Assembly (NCBI RefSeq): GCF_000730425.1
Contig: NZ_CP008896.1
Span: 868,001 to 932,000 of the forward strand
Direction: 5' to 3'
DNA length: 64,000 bases
Origin: Pseudomonas fluorescens
GTDB lineage: Bacteria > Pseudomonadota > Gammaproteobacteria > Pseudomonadales > Pseudomonadaceae
In this document: piece by piece, positions 48,769 through 56,935 of the stretch
Numbering within the stretch: position 1 is the first letter of the stretch
How the letters are laid out: every line of letters starts with the position of its first letter
Notes under the pieces: model-generated
What the model was told of the DNA's origin: nothing
Database searches by the model: none
Seen by the model: only the letters and a program-made list of their open reading frames with translations
Position numbers and translations under genes: made by a program

Positions 48769-50250
48769 ATGACCCGGCAATCTCTATTCCTCGGCATCGA
48801 TTGCGGCACCCAAGGCACCAAGGCCATCGTCCTCGACGCCACCAGCGGCACGGTGCTGGGCCTGGGCGCTGCTGCCCACACCCTGATCAGCGGTGCCAAT
48901 GGCCGGCGCGAACAGCACACTCAGGAGTGGCTGGATGCCTTTACCGAAGCCACCCACCGCGCCCTGCAACAAGCCGGCGTGGACGGCCAGGACATCCTCG
49001 GCATCGGGGTTTCCGGCCAGCAACACGGCCTGGTGCTGCTCGATGAGCACGGCCAGGTGCTGCGCCCGGCCAAGCTGTGGTGTGACACCGAAACCAGCGC
49101 CGAAAACGCCCGGTTACTCGAGCATCTGGGCGGTGAAAGCGGCTCCCTGGAGCGCCTGGGCGTCGCGATTGCCCCGGGCTATACCGTGTCCAAGTTGCTA
49201 TGGACCCTGGAACAACACCCGGATGTTTTCGCACGCATCGCCCATGTACTGCTGCCCCACGATTACCTCAACTATTGGCTCACTGGCCGCGCCTGCGCCG
49301 AGTACGGCGACGCCTCGGGCACCGGCTATTTCAATGTGCGCACCCGCCAATGGGACCTTGGGTTGCTGCGGCACATCGATGCCAGCGGGCGCCTGGAGGC
49401 GGCTTTGCCCGCGCTGATCGAGGCCAACCAGCCCGTAGGTAACATTCTGCCGGCCATCGCCGAACGCCTGGGGATCAACCCCGGGGCCATGGTGTCCAGT
49501 GGCGGCGGCGACAATATGATGGGGGCGATTGGCACCGGCAACATCGTGCCAGGGGTGTTTACCATGAGCCTCGGTTCGTCGGGCACCGTGTATGCGTTTG
49601 CCGATCAACCGACGATCAGCGCCGAGGCCGCGGTGGCGACGTTCTGTTCTTCCAGTGGCGGTTGGCTGCCGCTGATCTGCACCATGAACCTGACCAATGC
49701 CACCGGAGTCATCCGCGAGCTGTTCGAACTGGACCTGATGGCGTTCAACACCCTGGTGGCCCAGGCCCCGATTGGCGCCGAGGGTGTCAGCATGCTGCCC
49801 TTTCTCAATGGCGAGCGTGTACCCGCCCTGCCCCATGCCACCGGCAGCCTGCACGGCCTGACCATGACCAACCTGACCCGTGGCAACCTGTGCCGTGCGG
49901 TGGTTGAAGGCACTACCTTTGGTTTGCGCCAGGGCCTGGACCTGTTGCGCCAGACCGGCCTGCACAGCCACAGTATCCGCCTGATCGGCGGCGGCTCGAA
50001 AAGCCCGGTGTGGCGGCAGATGGTCGCCGATATCATGGACACCGAAGTGGTCTGTACCGAACAAAGCGAAGCCGCGGCCCTGGGCGCGGCACTCCAGGCC
50101 GCGTGGTGCCAGTCCGGCGAAAGCCTTGAGGCGCTGTGCGCACGCTGCGTCAGCATCGACCCGGCCAGCCGTACCCAGCCCGTCGCCGCCAGCGTTGCGG
50201 CTTATCAACACGCCTATGAACGCTATCAACAGCATGTGGCAACCCTTTAA
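48769..50250 (+). CDS. mtlY: Xylulokinase, FGGY family
   Basis: This 493 aa kinase phosphorylates D-xylulose from arabitol oxidation. The N-terminal ATPase fold shows FLGIDCGTQGTKAIVLD and GVSGQQHGLVLLD with the QH pair of xylulokinases. The C-terminal half shows GGGDNMMGAIGTG and LIGGGSKSPVWRQMVADI. It is known as mtlY in the P. fluorescens operon and is equivalent to xylB. It ends 12 bases before mtlZ. Confidence 0.94.
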   Translation: MTRQSLFLGIDCGTQGTKAIVLDATSGTVLGLGAAAHTLISGANGRREQHTQEWLDAFTEATHRALQQAGVDGQDILGIGVSGQQHGLVLLDEHGQVLRPAKLWCDTETSAENARLLEHLGGESGSLERLGVAIAPGYTVSKLLWTLEQHPDVFARIAHVLLPHDYLNYWLTGRACAEYGDASGTGYFNVRTRQWDLGLLRHIDASGRLEAALPALIEANQPVGNILPAIAERLGINPGAMVSSGGGDNMMGAIGTGNIVPGVFTMSLGSSGTVYAFADQPTISAEAAVATFCSSSGGWLPLICTMNLTNATGVIRELFELDLMAFNTLVAQAPIGAEGVSMLPFLNGERVPALPHATGSLHGLTMTNLTRGNLCRAVVEGTTFGLRQGLDLLRQTGLHSHSIRLIGGGSKSPVWRQMVADIMDTEVVCTEQSEAAALGAALQAAWCQSGESLEALCARCVSIDPASRTQPVAASVAAYQHAYERYQQHVATL

Positions 50251-50262
50251 GAGCGAATAACT

Positions 50263-51204
50263 ATGTATCTGGTGTGTGGCGAAGCGCTGTTTGATTTTTT
50301 CAGCCAGGAGGATGCCAGCGGACAGGCTTCCAACGTCAATTTCAAGGCGATTGCCGGCGGCTCGCCGTTCAACGTGGCCGTAGGCTTGCGGCGATTGGGG
50401 ATTGATGCGGGCCTGTTTGCCGGTTTGTCCAGCGACTACCTGGGCCAGCGCCTGCGTAAGGTTCTGCGCGATGAAGGCGTACGCGACGAGTACCTGGTAG
50501 AGTTTGCGGCGCCGACCACCCTGGCGATGGTCGCCCTGGGCGCCAATGGCTCGCCGCAATACAGTTTCCGTGGCGAAGGCTGTGCCGATCGGCAACTGCA
50601 GCTTGAGCATTTGCCCGTACTCGATGCCCAGGTGCGTGGCCTGCATTTTGGTTCGTTTTCCCTGGTGGTGCAGCCGGTCGCCGACAGCCTGCGGGCCCTG
50701 CTCCGCCGGGAAAGCGGCAAACGCCTGATCAGCCTTGATCCGAATGTACGGCTAAACCCCGAGCCGGATATCGAGGTGTGGCGCCAGCGGGTTGCCGAGT
50801 TGGTGCACTATGCCGACCTGATCAAGGTCAGCGATGAGGACCTGCACCTGCTCTACCCCGGCCAGGCACCCGAAAGCGTTCTGCAAGGCTGGCTGCAGCA
50901 TCGTTGCCAGCTGATTTTCCTGACCCGTGGCGGTGAGGGTGCAAGCGTGTTCAGCCGCCGGCATGGCAACTGGTCGGCACCGGCGGTCAAGGTGGTGATG
51001 GCCGATACAGTGGGTGCCGGCGACACCTTCCAGGCGGCCTTGATTGCCTGGCTCACCGAACAGCGCCTCGATTGCGTGGAAGGTGTGCAGGGCCTGGACC
51101 GGGAGCAGATCGACAGCATGCTCAAATTCGCCATTGGCGCCGCCGCGCTGACCTGTACCAAGACCGGGCCAGACCTGCCCTACCGTGAGCAATTGAACGG
51201 ATAG
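50263..51204 (+). CDS. mtlZ: Fructokinase, PfkB family
   Basis: This 313 aa ribokinase-fold kinase phosphorylates fructose made by MtlD. The N-terminal PfkB signature lies at AGGSPFNVAVGLRRLG (residues 28-43), and the anion hole/catalytic Asp at DTVGAGDTFQAALIAWL (near 247). It is the last gene of the operon and converges on aqpZ with 13 bases between; no terminator is visible there. Confidence 0.94.
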   Translation: MYLVCGEALFDFFSQEDASGQASNVNFKAIAGGSPFNVAVGLRRLGIDAGLFAGLSSDYLGQRLRKVLRDEGVRDEYLVEFAAPTTLAMVALGANGSPQYSFRGEGCADRQLQLEHLPVLDAQVRGLHFGSFSLVVQPVADSLRALLRRESGKRLISLDPNVRLNPEPDIEVWRQRVAELVHYADLIKVSDEDLHLLYPGQAPESVLQGWLQHRCQLIFLTRGGEGASVFSRRHGNWSAPAVKVVMADTVGAGDTFQAALIAWLTEQRLDCVEGVQGLDREQIDSMLKFAIGAAALTCTKTGPDLPYREQLNG

Positions 51205-51217
51205 ACTTCGGCGCGGC

Positions 51218-51904
51218 TCACGGCCGCTCCCGTACAGCCCGGGCCACCCTGGCGCCGAGGATACCGGCGGCCAGTGGTACCAGCCAGAACAACCAGAGCT
51301 GCATCAGGTAATCGGTGCCGGCAAACAGTGCCGGCCCAGTACTACGTGCCGGGTTGACGGAGGTGTTGGTGACGGGAATCGACACCAGGTGAATCAGCGT
51401 CAGCGTCAGGCCCACGGCTATCGGCGCAAACCCCGGCGCGGCACCCGGCGCCGTCACCCGCATCACGATAAACGCCAGGAAGAACGTGCCCACGCTTTCC
51501 ACCACCACGGCGGCCAACAGGCTGTACTGACCTGGGCTCAACGCGCCATAGCCATTGGCGGCGAACTCGCCGATTTCAAAGCCCGGCCGGCCACTGGCGA
51601 CCAGCGCGAGGACCGCCGCCGCGACTGTCGCGCCGGCGACCTGGGCGATGATATAGGGCAGCACATCCACCCCCGGCAGGCGGCCTCCGGCCCACAGGCC
51701 GAGCGTTACCGCCGGGTTGAAATGTGCGCCGCTGATGCTGCCCACGGCGTAGGACATGGTCAATACACTCAGGCCAAATGCCAGGGCCACCCCGGTAAAG
51801 CCGATACCCAGGCCGGGAAATGCGGCCGACAGAATGGCACTGCCACAACCGGCGAAGGTCAGCCAAAAAGTGCCGAGAAACTCTGCTGCGATTTTTTGTT
51901 GCAC
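51218..51904 (-). CDS. aqpZ: Aquaporin Z
   Basis: This 228 aa water channel has six helices and two NPA boxes ([17 protein letters not shown] and [15 protein letters not shown]), close to E. coli AqpZ (231 aa). The start is taken as GTG at 51904 ([14 protein letters not shown]), because GAGG lies 6 bases upstream and it gives the family N-terminus. The ATG at 51943 adds 13 basic residues not seen in the family. It is monocistronic and convergent with mtlZ. Confidence 0.9.
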   Translation of the reverse strand: MQQKIAAEFLGTFWLTFAGCGSAILSAAFPGLGIGFTGVALAFGLSVLTMSYAVGSISGAHFNPAVTLGLWAGGRLPGVDVLPYIIAQVAGATVAAAVLALVASGRPGFEIGEFAANGYGALSPGQYSLLAAVVVESVGTFFLAFIVMRVTAPGAAPGFAPIAVGLTLTLIHLVSIPVTNTSVNPARSTGPALFAGTDYLMQLWLFWLVPLAAGILGARVARAVRERP

Positions 51905-52036
51905 GCACGACCTCAGCCACTGACGACGGATGTGGCGAAACACTAGCAGCGAGAGGTCACAGGGCCGTATCGGATTTGTCTGAGGCTTGCCTCACAGCGC
52001 ACGCGTGGCCCCTTCTGAGACCATGCGCAGCGGTGC

Positions 52037-52061
52037 CGGGCCTGGAGGTTATCCAGGCCCG
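52037..52061. terminator. Hairpin downstream of the DUF1652 gene
   Basis: CGGGCCTGG-(7)-CCAGGCCCG is a 9 bp perfect stem, 20 bases past the DUF1652 stop. It lacks a T tract on either strand, so termination is uncertain. Nothing else is seen in 51944-52080. Confidence 0.4.
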
Positions 52062-52080
52062 CGATCCTGCGATGAGCTGA

Positions 52081-52338
52081 TCAGTACAGCCTGGCACCCA
52101 CCCGGCGCGGAGCCGGTGCATGGGCGTGCTTGAGGTCTTCACGCAATTCGGTGATCAAGTTGCAGATGGCGCGGCTGCTGTCGAGTTTATCGGCCTGGAT
52201 GCCGGTGACCGTGGTACCTGTACCATCGTCGTCGTAGATTTTGATCGTCAACGATCCATCCTGAGCCTTGATGCATTCACAACGCCTGGGCAGGAAACTT
52301 CCTTCGATAAGACCGCGTAGTTCCAATTCCGAAAACAT
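52081..52338 (-). CDS. DUF1652 family protein
   Basis: This 85 aa protein has the Pseudomonas DUF1652 pattern: xSELELRGLIEGSFLPRRCEC at the N-terminus, then DGSLTIKIYDDDG and GIQADKLDSSRAICNLITELREDL. A strong ribosome site (AGGAGAGG) precedes the ATG. The function is unknown and it is transcribed alone. A 14 bp AT palindrome (52374-52387, ATTTTTATAAAAAT) lies 36-49 bases upstream and may include its -10 region. Confidence 0.85.
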   Translation of the reverse strand: MFSELELRGLIEGSFLPRRCECIKAQDGSLTIKIYDDDGTGTTVTGIQADKLDSSRAICNLITELREDLKHAHAPAPRRVGARLY

Positions 52339-52586
52339 GGCTAAACCTCTCCTTTTTTTGAGACCGCCAATGAATTTTTATAAAAATGAATAGTCTGAGC
52401 GCCGCGCCTTGCCAACCCTGGCAGACGCGTTCAATTGCCAAGCCTACTCCTTGTACCCAGGGGCGTAGGATCCTTTCCTCATAAGCAACAACAACCTTTA
52501 TATAAGTTGCTGCGGGTTTGCACTGCCGGACGATGGCGTGCATCGTGGCAACGCTTGTTCAACTGACCTCAAGATAAGGACGTCAC

Positions 52587-53069
52587 ATGACTTCTGCTCC
52601 CTTCAATACCCTTTGCGTGCTGGCACTGAGCGTGCTGGCGACCCAGGCCAGTGCCGCCAAGCTGGAAGAGATCGCGCCCTACCCCAAGGCGGATGCCGGG
52701 CAGGTTCGCCAGGTCATCCACCTGCCTGCACAGCCCCGGGAACAGGACTTCAAGGTTGAAATCCTCGCCGGTAAAACCTTGCCGGTCGACTGCAACCAAC
52801 AGCGGCTCGGCGGTGTGCTGGAAGAGAAAAACCTCGAAGGCTGGGGCTATCCGTTTTACCGCCTGGAGAACATCAGTGGCCCCATGAGCACCCTGATGGC
52901 CTGTCCTGAAGGCAAGACCCGCGAGGACTTTGTGCCGGTGGTCGGCGACGGTTTTCTGCTGCGTTACAACAGCAAATTGCCCATCGTTGTATATGTTCCA
53001 AAAGATGTCGAAGTGCGCTACCGCATCTGGTCGGCATCCACCACCGTCGAAAAAGCCAGCGTGCAGTAA
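52587..53069 (+). CDS. eco: Ecotin, periplasmic serine protease inhibitor
   Basis: This 160 aa protein has a signal peptide (residues 1-23, ending ATQASA) and the ecotin fold. It contains the conserved [43 protein letters not shown] and [25 protein letters not shown]. The reactive loop STLMACPEG keeps Met103 at P1 next to Cys105, which should pair with Cys68. Ecotin inhibits trypsin-like, chymotrypsin-like and elastase proteases and protects cells from host or predator enzymes. The upstream gap 52339-52586 holds a CAACAACAA stretch at 52487 and TTTATATAAG near 52500 but no clear promoter. Confidence 0.95.
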   Translation: MTSAPFNTLCVLALSVLATQASAAKLEEIAPYPKADAGQVRQVIHLPAQPREQDFKVEILAGKTLPVDCNQQRLGGVLEEKNLEGWGYPFYRLENISGPMSTLMACPEGKTREDFVPVVGDGFLLRYNSKLPIVVYVPKDVEVRYRIWSASTTVEKASVQ

Positions 53070-53078
53070 CTAACCCGA

Positions 53079-53160
53079 ATGTGGGAGCTGGGTATCTGAC
53101 ACCCCGAGGTGTTTTTGCTGGCGCCATCGTCGCCTCGCTAAAGCTCGACAACTCCCACAT
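53079..53160. repeat. Diverged REP-like hairpin after ecotin
   Basis: The outer arms ATGTGGGAG(CT) and (CA)ACTCCCACAT are perfect, but the interior does not carry the usual GGCTTGC/GCAAGCC pair. It is probably a decayed or recombined REP. Confidence 0.6.
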
Positions 53161-53284
53161 TCAAGCTGTGTTGTTGCACCGCCACCCGCTCGGCAACATT
53201 TGGCGCGGCAACGGCAGGTTTGAAATTTCATGCAACAAAGCTGACCGCGGTCCAGGGCAAGTCGACTCGGGGGTTTACGATGAA

Positions 53285-53299
53285 TATACGAAACGTATA
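53285..53299. promoter_or_regulatory. 15 bp palindrome upstream of ParD-like gene
   Basis: TATACG-AAA-CGTATA is a perfect 6-base-arm palindrome ending 33 bases before the ParD-like ATG. The position fits an operator for an autoregulatory ribbon-helix-helix protein; it could also overlap the -10 or -35 region (TTGCAT follows). Confidence 0.5.
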
Positions 53300-53332
53300 C
53301 GCTTTGCATATCCACCCTGCACAGTGAACCCC

Positions 53333-53533
53333 ATGGGCATCGTCAAGATCACCGATCAACTGCATGAACAAATCCGCCTGGCCAGCGCCACCATGGACCG
53401 GTCCATCAACGCCCAGGCGCAGTTCTGGATCAAGATCGGCCTGTTGGCCGAACTCAACCCACACCTGGCCTACAACGACCTGATCAACAAGTTGTTGCTC
53501 GACGAACCTGACCTGATCCGGGGGCGCAGCTGA
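53333..53533 (+). CDS. ParD-like (ribbon-helix-helix type) small protein
   Basis: This 66 aa protein starts MGIVKITDQLHEQIRLASATMDRSINAQAQFW, a beta strand plus two helices as in ParD/RHH antitoxins. It continues with WIKIGLLAELNPHLAYNDLINKLLL, which matches, from memory, the ParD_like Pfam family. Start options are ATG 53333 or GTG 53324. Its TGA overlaps the next gene's ATG by one base (TGATG), so translation is coupled to the methionine aminopeptidase and not to a ParE toxin. The role is probably DNA-binding autoregulation, which is an inference. Confidence 0.75.
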   Translation: MGIVKITDQLHEQIRLASATMDRSINAQAQFWIKIGLLAELNPHLAYNDLINKLLLDEPDLIRGRS

Positions 53534-54288
53534 TGATCAAGACCCCTGCACAGATTGCCGTGATGCGTGAAGCCGGCCGCCTGCTGGGCCAGGTGTTCAC
53601 CCTGCTCGACAACCGGATCGGCGCCGGCCAGACCACTCTTGAACTGGATGCGGCGGTCGAGGCATTTATCCGCCAGGACCTGCAGGCGCGCCCCGCCAGC
53701 CTCGGGCAGTACGACTATCCCTTCAGCATCAACACTTCCATCAACGAAGTGGTGTGCCATGGCATGCCGGATGCCAAGGCGGTGCTGAAGGATGGCGATA
53801 TCGTCAATATCGACATCACCCTGGAAAAAGGCGGGTTTATCGCCGACTCCAGCAAGATGTACATGATCGGCGCCGTCGCGCCCAAGGCCCGGCGCCTGGT
53901 GGAGCAGACCTTCGAGGCGATGTGGGCCGGTATCCGTCAGGTCAAGCCCGGCGCGCGCCTGGGGGATATCGGGCATGCGATCCAGCGCCACGCCCAGGCC
54001 AACGGCTACAGCGTGGTGCGCGAATACTGCGGCCACGGGATTGGCCGGGAAATGCATGAAGAGCCGCAAATCCTGCATTTCGGTCGTCCAGGCACCGGCT
54101 TGACCCTGCGCGAGGGCATGGTGTTCACCATCGAGCCGATGCTCAACCAGGGGAGTGCCAAGGTGCGCAGCCTCAAGGATGGCTGGACCGTGGTGACCCG
54201 CGACAATAGCCTGTCGGCCCAATGGGAACACACCGTGGCCGTCACCGCGCAAGGGTTTGAAGTCTTGACCCTGCAGGCAGACGCCTAA
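53533..54288 (+). CDS. map: Type I methionine aminopeptidase (secondary copy type)
   Basis: This 251 aa M24 metallopeptidase removes N-terminal Met. Metal ligands are visible: Asp in VNIDITLEKGGFIADSS (two Asp), His in CGHGIGREMHEEP, Glu in FTIEPML and the late Glu in AQWEHTVAVT. The catalytic His lies in NEVVCHGMPD. No N-terminal zinc extension. It starts inside the stop of the ParD-like gene. Housekeeping map usually lies next to rpsB, so this is probably a second, regulated MetAP with a special target or condition. Confidence 0.9.
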   Translation: MIKTPAQIAVMREAGRLLGQVFTLLDNRIGAGQTTLELDAAVEAFIRQDLQARPASLGQYDYPFSINTSINEVVCHGMPDAKAVLKDGDIVNIDITLEKGGFIADSSKMYMIGAVAPKARRLVEQTFEAMWAGIRQVKPGARLGDIGHAIQRHAQANGYSVVREYCGHGIGREMHEEPQILHFGRPGTGLTLREGMVFTIEPMLNQGSAKVRSLKDGWTVVTRDNSLSAQWEHTVAVTAQGFEVLTLQADA

Positions 54289-54321
54289 GCCCTTCAGCAC
54301 CGGCGGGAATGCGCGACCCGG

Positions 54322-55260
54322 TCACCCCGCTTTCCTGCCGCCCCCGGCAAGCCGCCGAAGCCCCAGCACCATCCCCACGGCGCCCAGCGCCATCGCCAGG
54401 AGAAACAACGGATACGCCACCCACCAGGGCGTGCCGGCCGTCATCATGCTGAACTCGGACATCCCACCAATACTGGCGAGCAGATTCAGCGGCAGGAACA
54501 CCACGTTGATCAGCGTCAACTTGCGCAGCAGGTTGTTCATGCTGTTGTTCATCAAGTTACCCCGGGCATCAATCAGCCCGGAGAACACATTGGAATAGAT
54601 CTCTGCCTGCTTGAAGCACTGGTGGTTCTCGATGATCAGGTCGTCGATCAAGCCCAGGGTCTGCGGGCTGAAGTGCTCCTTCTCGCCATGGTTGCGCAAG
54701 CGCGTCAAGACTGCGCCGTTGCTGTGCAGCGCGTTGATGTAATAGATCAGGCTCTCGCTGAGGCTGAACATCTGCATCAGGTGGCGGTTGCTCATCGAGG
54801 CGTTGAATTGCTGCTGCAGTTCCCGGGCGACCTGCTTGATCACCTTGAGGTGGCCCAGGTAGTGATGGATGTTGTTCAGCAGCAGATCCAGCAACACATC
54901 CAGCGGTGTATGCAGCGGCCGACGCGCGCCCAGGCCGGACAACTGGCTGTCGTCGGTGGCAATCACCAGCAGGCGATCGGGCGAAAACAGCAAGCCACAA
55001 GACGACACCTCAAACACCAGGTTGCTGCCTCCTGAGTAGTTTTGCGGGCGTTTCCAGATCAGAAACAGGTTGTCGGGATGGAACTCGATACGCGACACCT
55101 CGTCCGGGTCCAACGCCGACGCCAGCGCATGCTCATCGACTTTGTAGCGCTCGCGCAGCCATTCACGCTCATCGCTGTCGGGGTTGTTGAACAGCAGGAT
55201 CTCGGCATTTTCGCGCTCGGTACGGCGCAGCGTACCCTCGCTGAGCTCAAGGCAGATCAC
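54322..55260 (-). CDS. CorA-like membrane protein with GMS instead of GMN
   Basis: This 312 aa protein has a cytosolic CorA-type domain, long helices (LLNNIHHYLGHLKVIKQVARELQQQF), and two C-terminal membrane helices (INVVFLPLNLLASIGGM; WWVAYPLFLLAMALGAVGMVLG). CorA channels carry GMN at the pore mouth; here the motif is GGMSEF, so Mg2+ selectivity cannot be assumed. The start is a GTG at 55260 in a GTGA overlap with the RimK-like stop; the longer frame to 55320 is rejected. The 4-base overlap implies joint expression with the ATP-grasp gene. Confidence 0.82.
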   Translation of the reverse strand: MICLELSEGTLRRTERENAEILLFNNPDSDEREWLRERYKVDEHALASALDPDEVSRIEFHPDNLFLIWKRPQNYSGGSNLVFEVSSCGLLFSPDRLLVIATDDSQLSGLGARRPLHTPLDVLLDLLLNNIHHYLGHLKVIKQVARELQQQFNASMSNRHLMQMFSLSESLIYYINALHSNGAVLTRLRNHGEKEHFSPQTLGLIDDLIIENHQCFKQAEIYSNVFSGLIDARGNLMNNSMNNLLRKLTLINVVFLPLNLLASIGGMSEFSMMTAGTPWWVAYPLFLLAMALGAVGMVLGLRRLAGGGRKAG

Positions 55261-56843
55261 CAGACCTGCCCCTGGCGCTTGAGCTCCAGACGGCGCACGA
55301 ACTCTTCCAGGACCAGGCAATACAGGTCGTCCTGCAAGTAGGCGTCTTCAATCCCGGCGTCCATATTCGGGTTGTCGTTGACCTCGATCACCACCACCTT
55401 GTCGCCGGACTGCTTCAAGTCCACGCCGTACAACCCGTCACCGATCAGGTTGGCGGTCTTCACCGCCAATTCCACCACGGCCTTGGGGGCCTCATGCACC
55501 GCCAGGGTACGACACTCGCCGTTGATATCCTGGCCAATGGCCTTGTGGTTGTAGATCTGCCAATGGCCCTTGGACATGAAATATTGGCAGGCAAAAATCG
55601 GCTTGCGGTTCAGTACGCCTATGCGCCAGTCGTACTCGGTGTAGAAAAACTCCTGGGCCAGCAGCAACACCGAGTGTTCGAACAACTCCGCCGTCGCCGC
55701 CAGCAACGCCTCCTGGCTTTCGACCTTGATCACCCCGCGGGAGAAACAACCGTCGGGGATTTTCAGCACCAGGGGGAAGCCCAGGCGCTCGCCGACTCGC
55801 TCGAAATCTTGCGGTCGTTCCTTGTACAGAATCTCGGTGACGGGCATACCCAATTGATGGCTGTTGAGCAGATCCGTGAGGTAGACCTTATTGGTACAGC
55901 GCAGGATCGACGCGGGGTCGTCCATCACCACCAGCCCTTCGCTCTCGGCTTTCTTGGCGAACCGATAGGTGTGATTGTCGACACTGGTGGTTTCGCGGAT
56001 CAACAAGGCGTCGTACTCGGCCAGCCGCGCGTAGTCCTTGCGTTCGATCAGTTCCACATCAATCCCCAGTCCCTTGCCCACCCGCACGAAATTTTCCAGA
56101 GCCTTGGCATTGGAGGGTGGCAACGGCTCCTGGGGATCGTGCAGGATCGCCAGGTCATAACGCGCCAGGCGCCGCGAGCGCGGTTGGCGCCAGATCCTGC
56201 GGCTGAAGTTGTCCAGGGCCTGGGCAAACTGATCTTCCTGATCATCGCGTAACTTATGCAGCGCTCCGGACTTGATGCCTTCGATATGCCAGCCGTTGTG
56301 CTTGCGAAACTCAACTAACAGGATCGGGCATGGGAACACTTCAAATAATTGCCGAGCCAGATCCTGCAACGGATCAATATTGGTCCGGCCAAAATAAAGT
56401 GTCAGGGTAAAACCTTCGGTATTGCTGTAGAGGTGATGACTCAATGCTTTATCAAGGGTTTTATCAAGATTATCCAGGGCCAGGCCATACAAGGATTTTT
56501 TCGTCAGTTCGCTGATAGTGCGCACCGACGGAATCACCTTGTGCCCGCGCGCCTCGGCCAGCAGCGAACAGTAGTAGCCATGCCCCAGGTACTTGTAGCT
56601 GCGGCACAGGTTGATCACCTGCACCCGCTTTGCGCCCTCGTTTTCCCGAGGGCGCTCGAGGTATTCCTGGGCGGTGACAATATCTTCGCTGGGAAAGTAA
56701 GAGGCCCAGTCTTCCTTGCGTTCAACGATAATCACAACTTGGCTTGAACTGTTAGGCGGTGTGGAAAAATATCCGTCGGGAGTTATTGTCGTTGCGACGA
56801 TTTGCTCGGATACTGCTCGCCAATGACTGTGTACCGCTGACAT
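55257..56843 (-). CDS. RimK-like ATP-grasp ligase with RLAN N-terminal domain
   Basis: This 528 aa protein has an N-terminal domain of about 260 residues (VIIVERKEDWASYFPSEDI; CRSYKYLGHGYYCSLLAEARGHKVIPSV) typical of RimK-like ligases with a RLAN domain. A C-terminal ATP-grasp domain follows with RFAKKAESEGLVVMDDPASI, VLKIPDGCFSRGVIKV and the metal/ATP motif VIEVNDNPNMDAGIED near 485-500. Such enzymes join an amino acid to a carboxylate, for example peptide tagging. The ATG at 56843 follows a weak GCGGAT; extension to 56981 is not supported. It is divergent (92 bases) from the GNAT-C39 gene and overlaps the CorA-like gene. The substrate is unknown. Confidence 0.85.
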   Translation of the reverse strand: MSAVHSHWRAVSEQIVATTITPDGYFSTPPNSSSQVVIIVERKEDWASYFPSEDIVTAQEYLERPRENEGAKRVQVINLCRSYKYLGHGYYCSLLAEARGHKVIPSVRTISELTKKSLYGLALDNLDKTLDKALSHHLYSNTEGFTLTLYFGRTNIDPLQDLARQLFEVFPCPILLVEFRKHNGWHIEGIKSGALHKLRDDQEDQFAQALDNFSRRIWRQPRSRRLARYDLAILHDPQEPLPPSNAKALENFVRVGKGLGIDVELIERKDYARLAEYDALLIRETTSVDNHTYRFAKKAESEGLVVMDDPASILRCTNKVYLTDLLNSHQLGMPVTEILYKERPQDFERVGERLGFPLVLKIPDGCFSRGVIKVESQEALLAATAELFEHSVLLLAQEFFYTEYDWRIGVLNRKPIFACQYFMSKGHWQIYNHKAIGQDINGECRTLAVHEAPKAVVELAVKTANLIGDGLYGVDLKQSGDKVVVIEVNDNPNMDAGIEDAYLQDDLYCLVLEEFVRRLELKRQGQVW

Positions 56844-56935
56844 ATTGATTGATCCGCTAGAGAACTTGACCTTTTCTATTAAGCACGATCTTTCAGAGAA
56901 GTCTCGTTTAGTTACGCAACTTTTACGGCGGTTAT

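Noticed and set aside
53081..53332. Upstream extension of the ParD-like frame
   Set aside because: It would translate a decayed REP and the candidate operator; family members start at MGIVKI.
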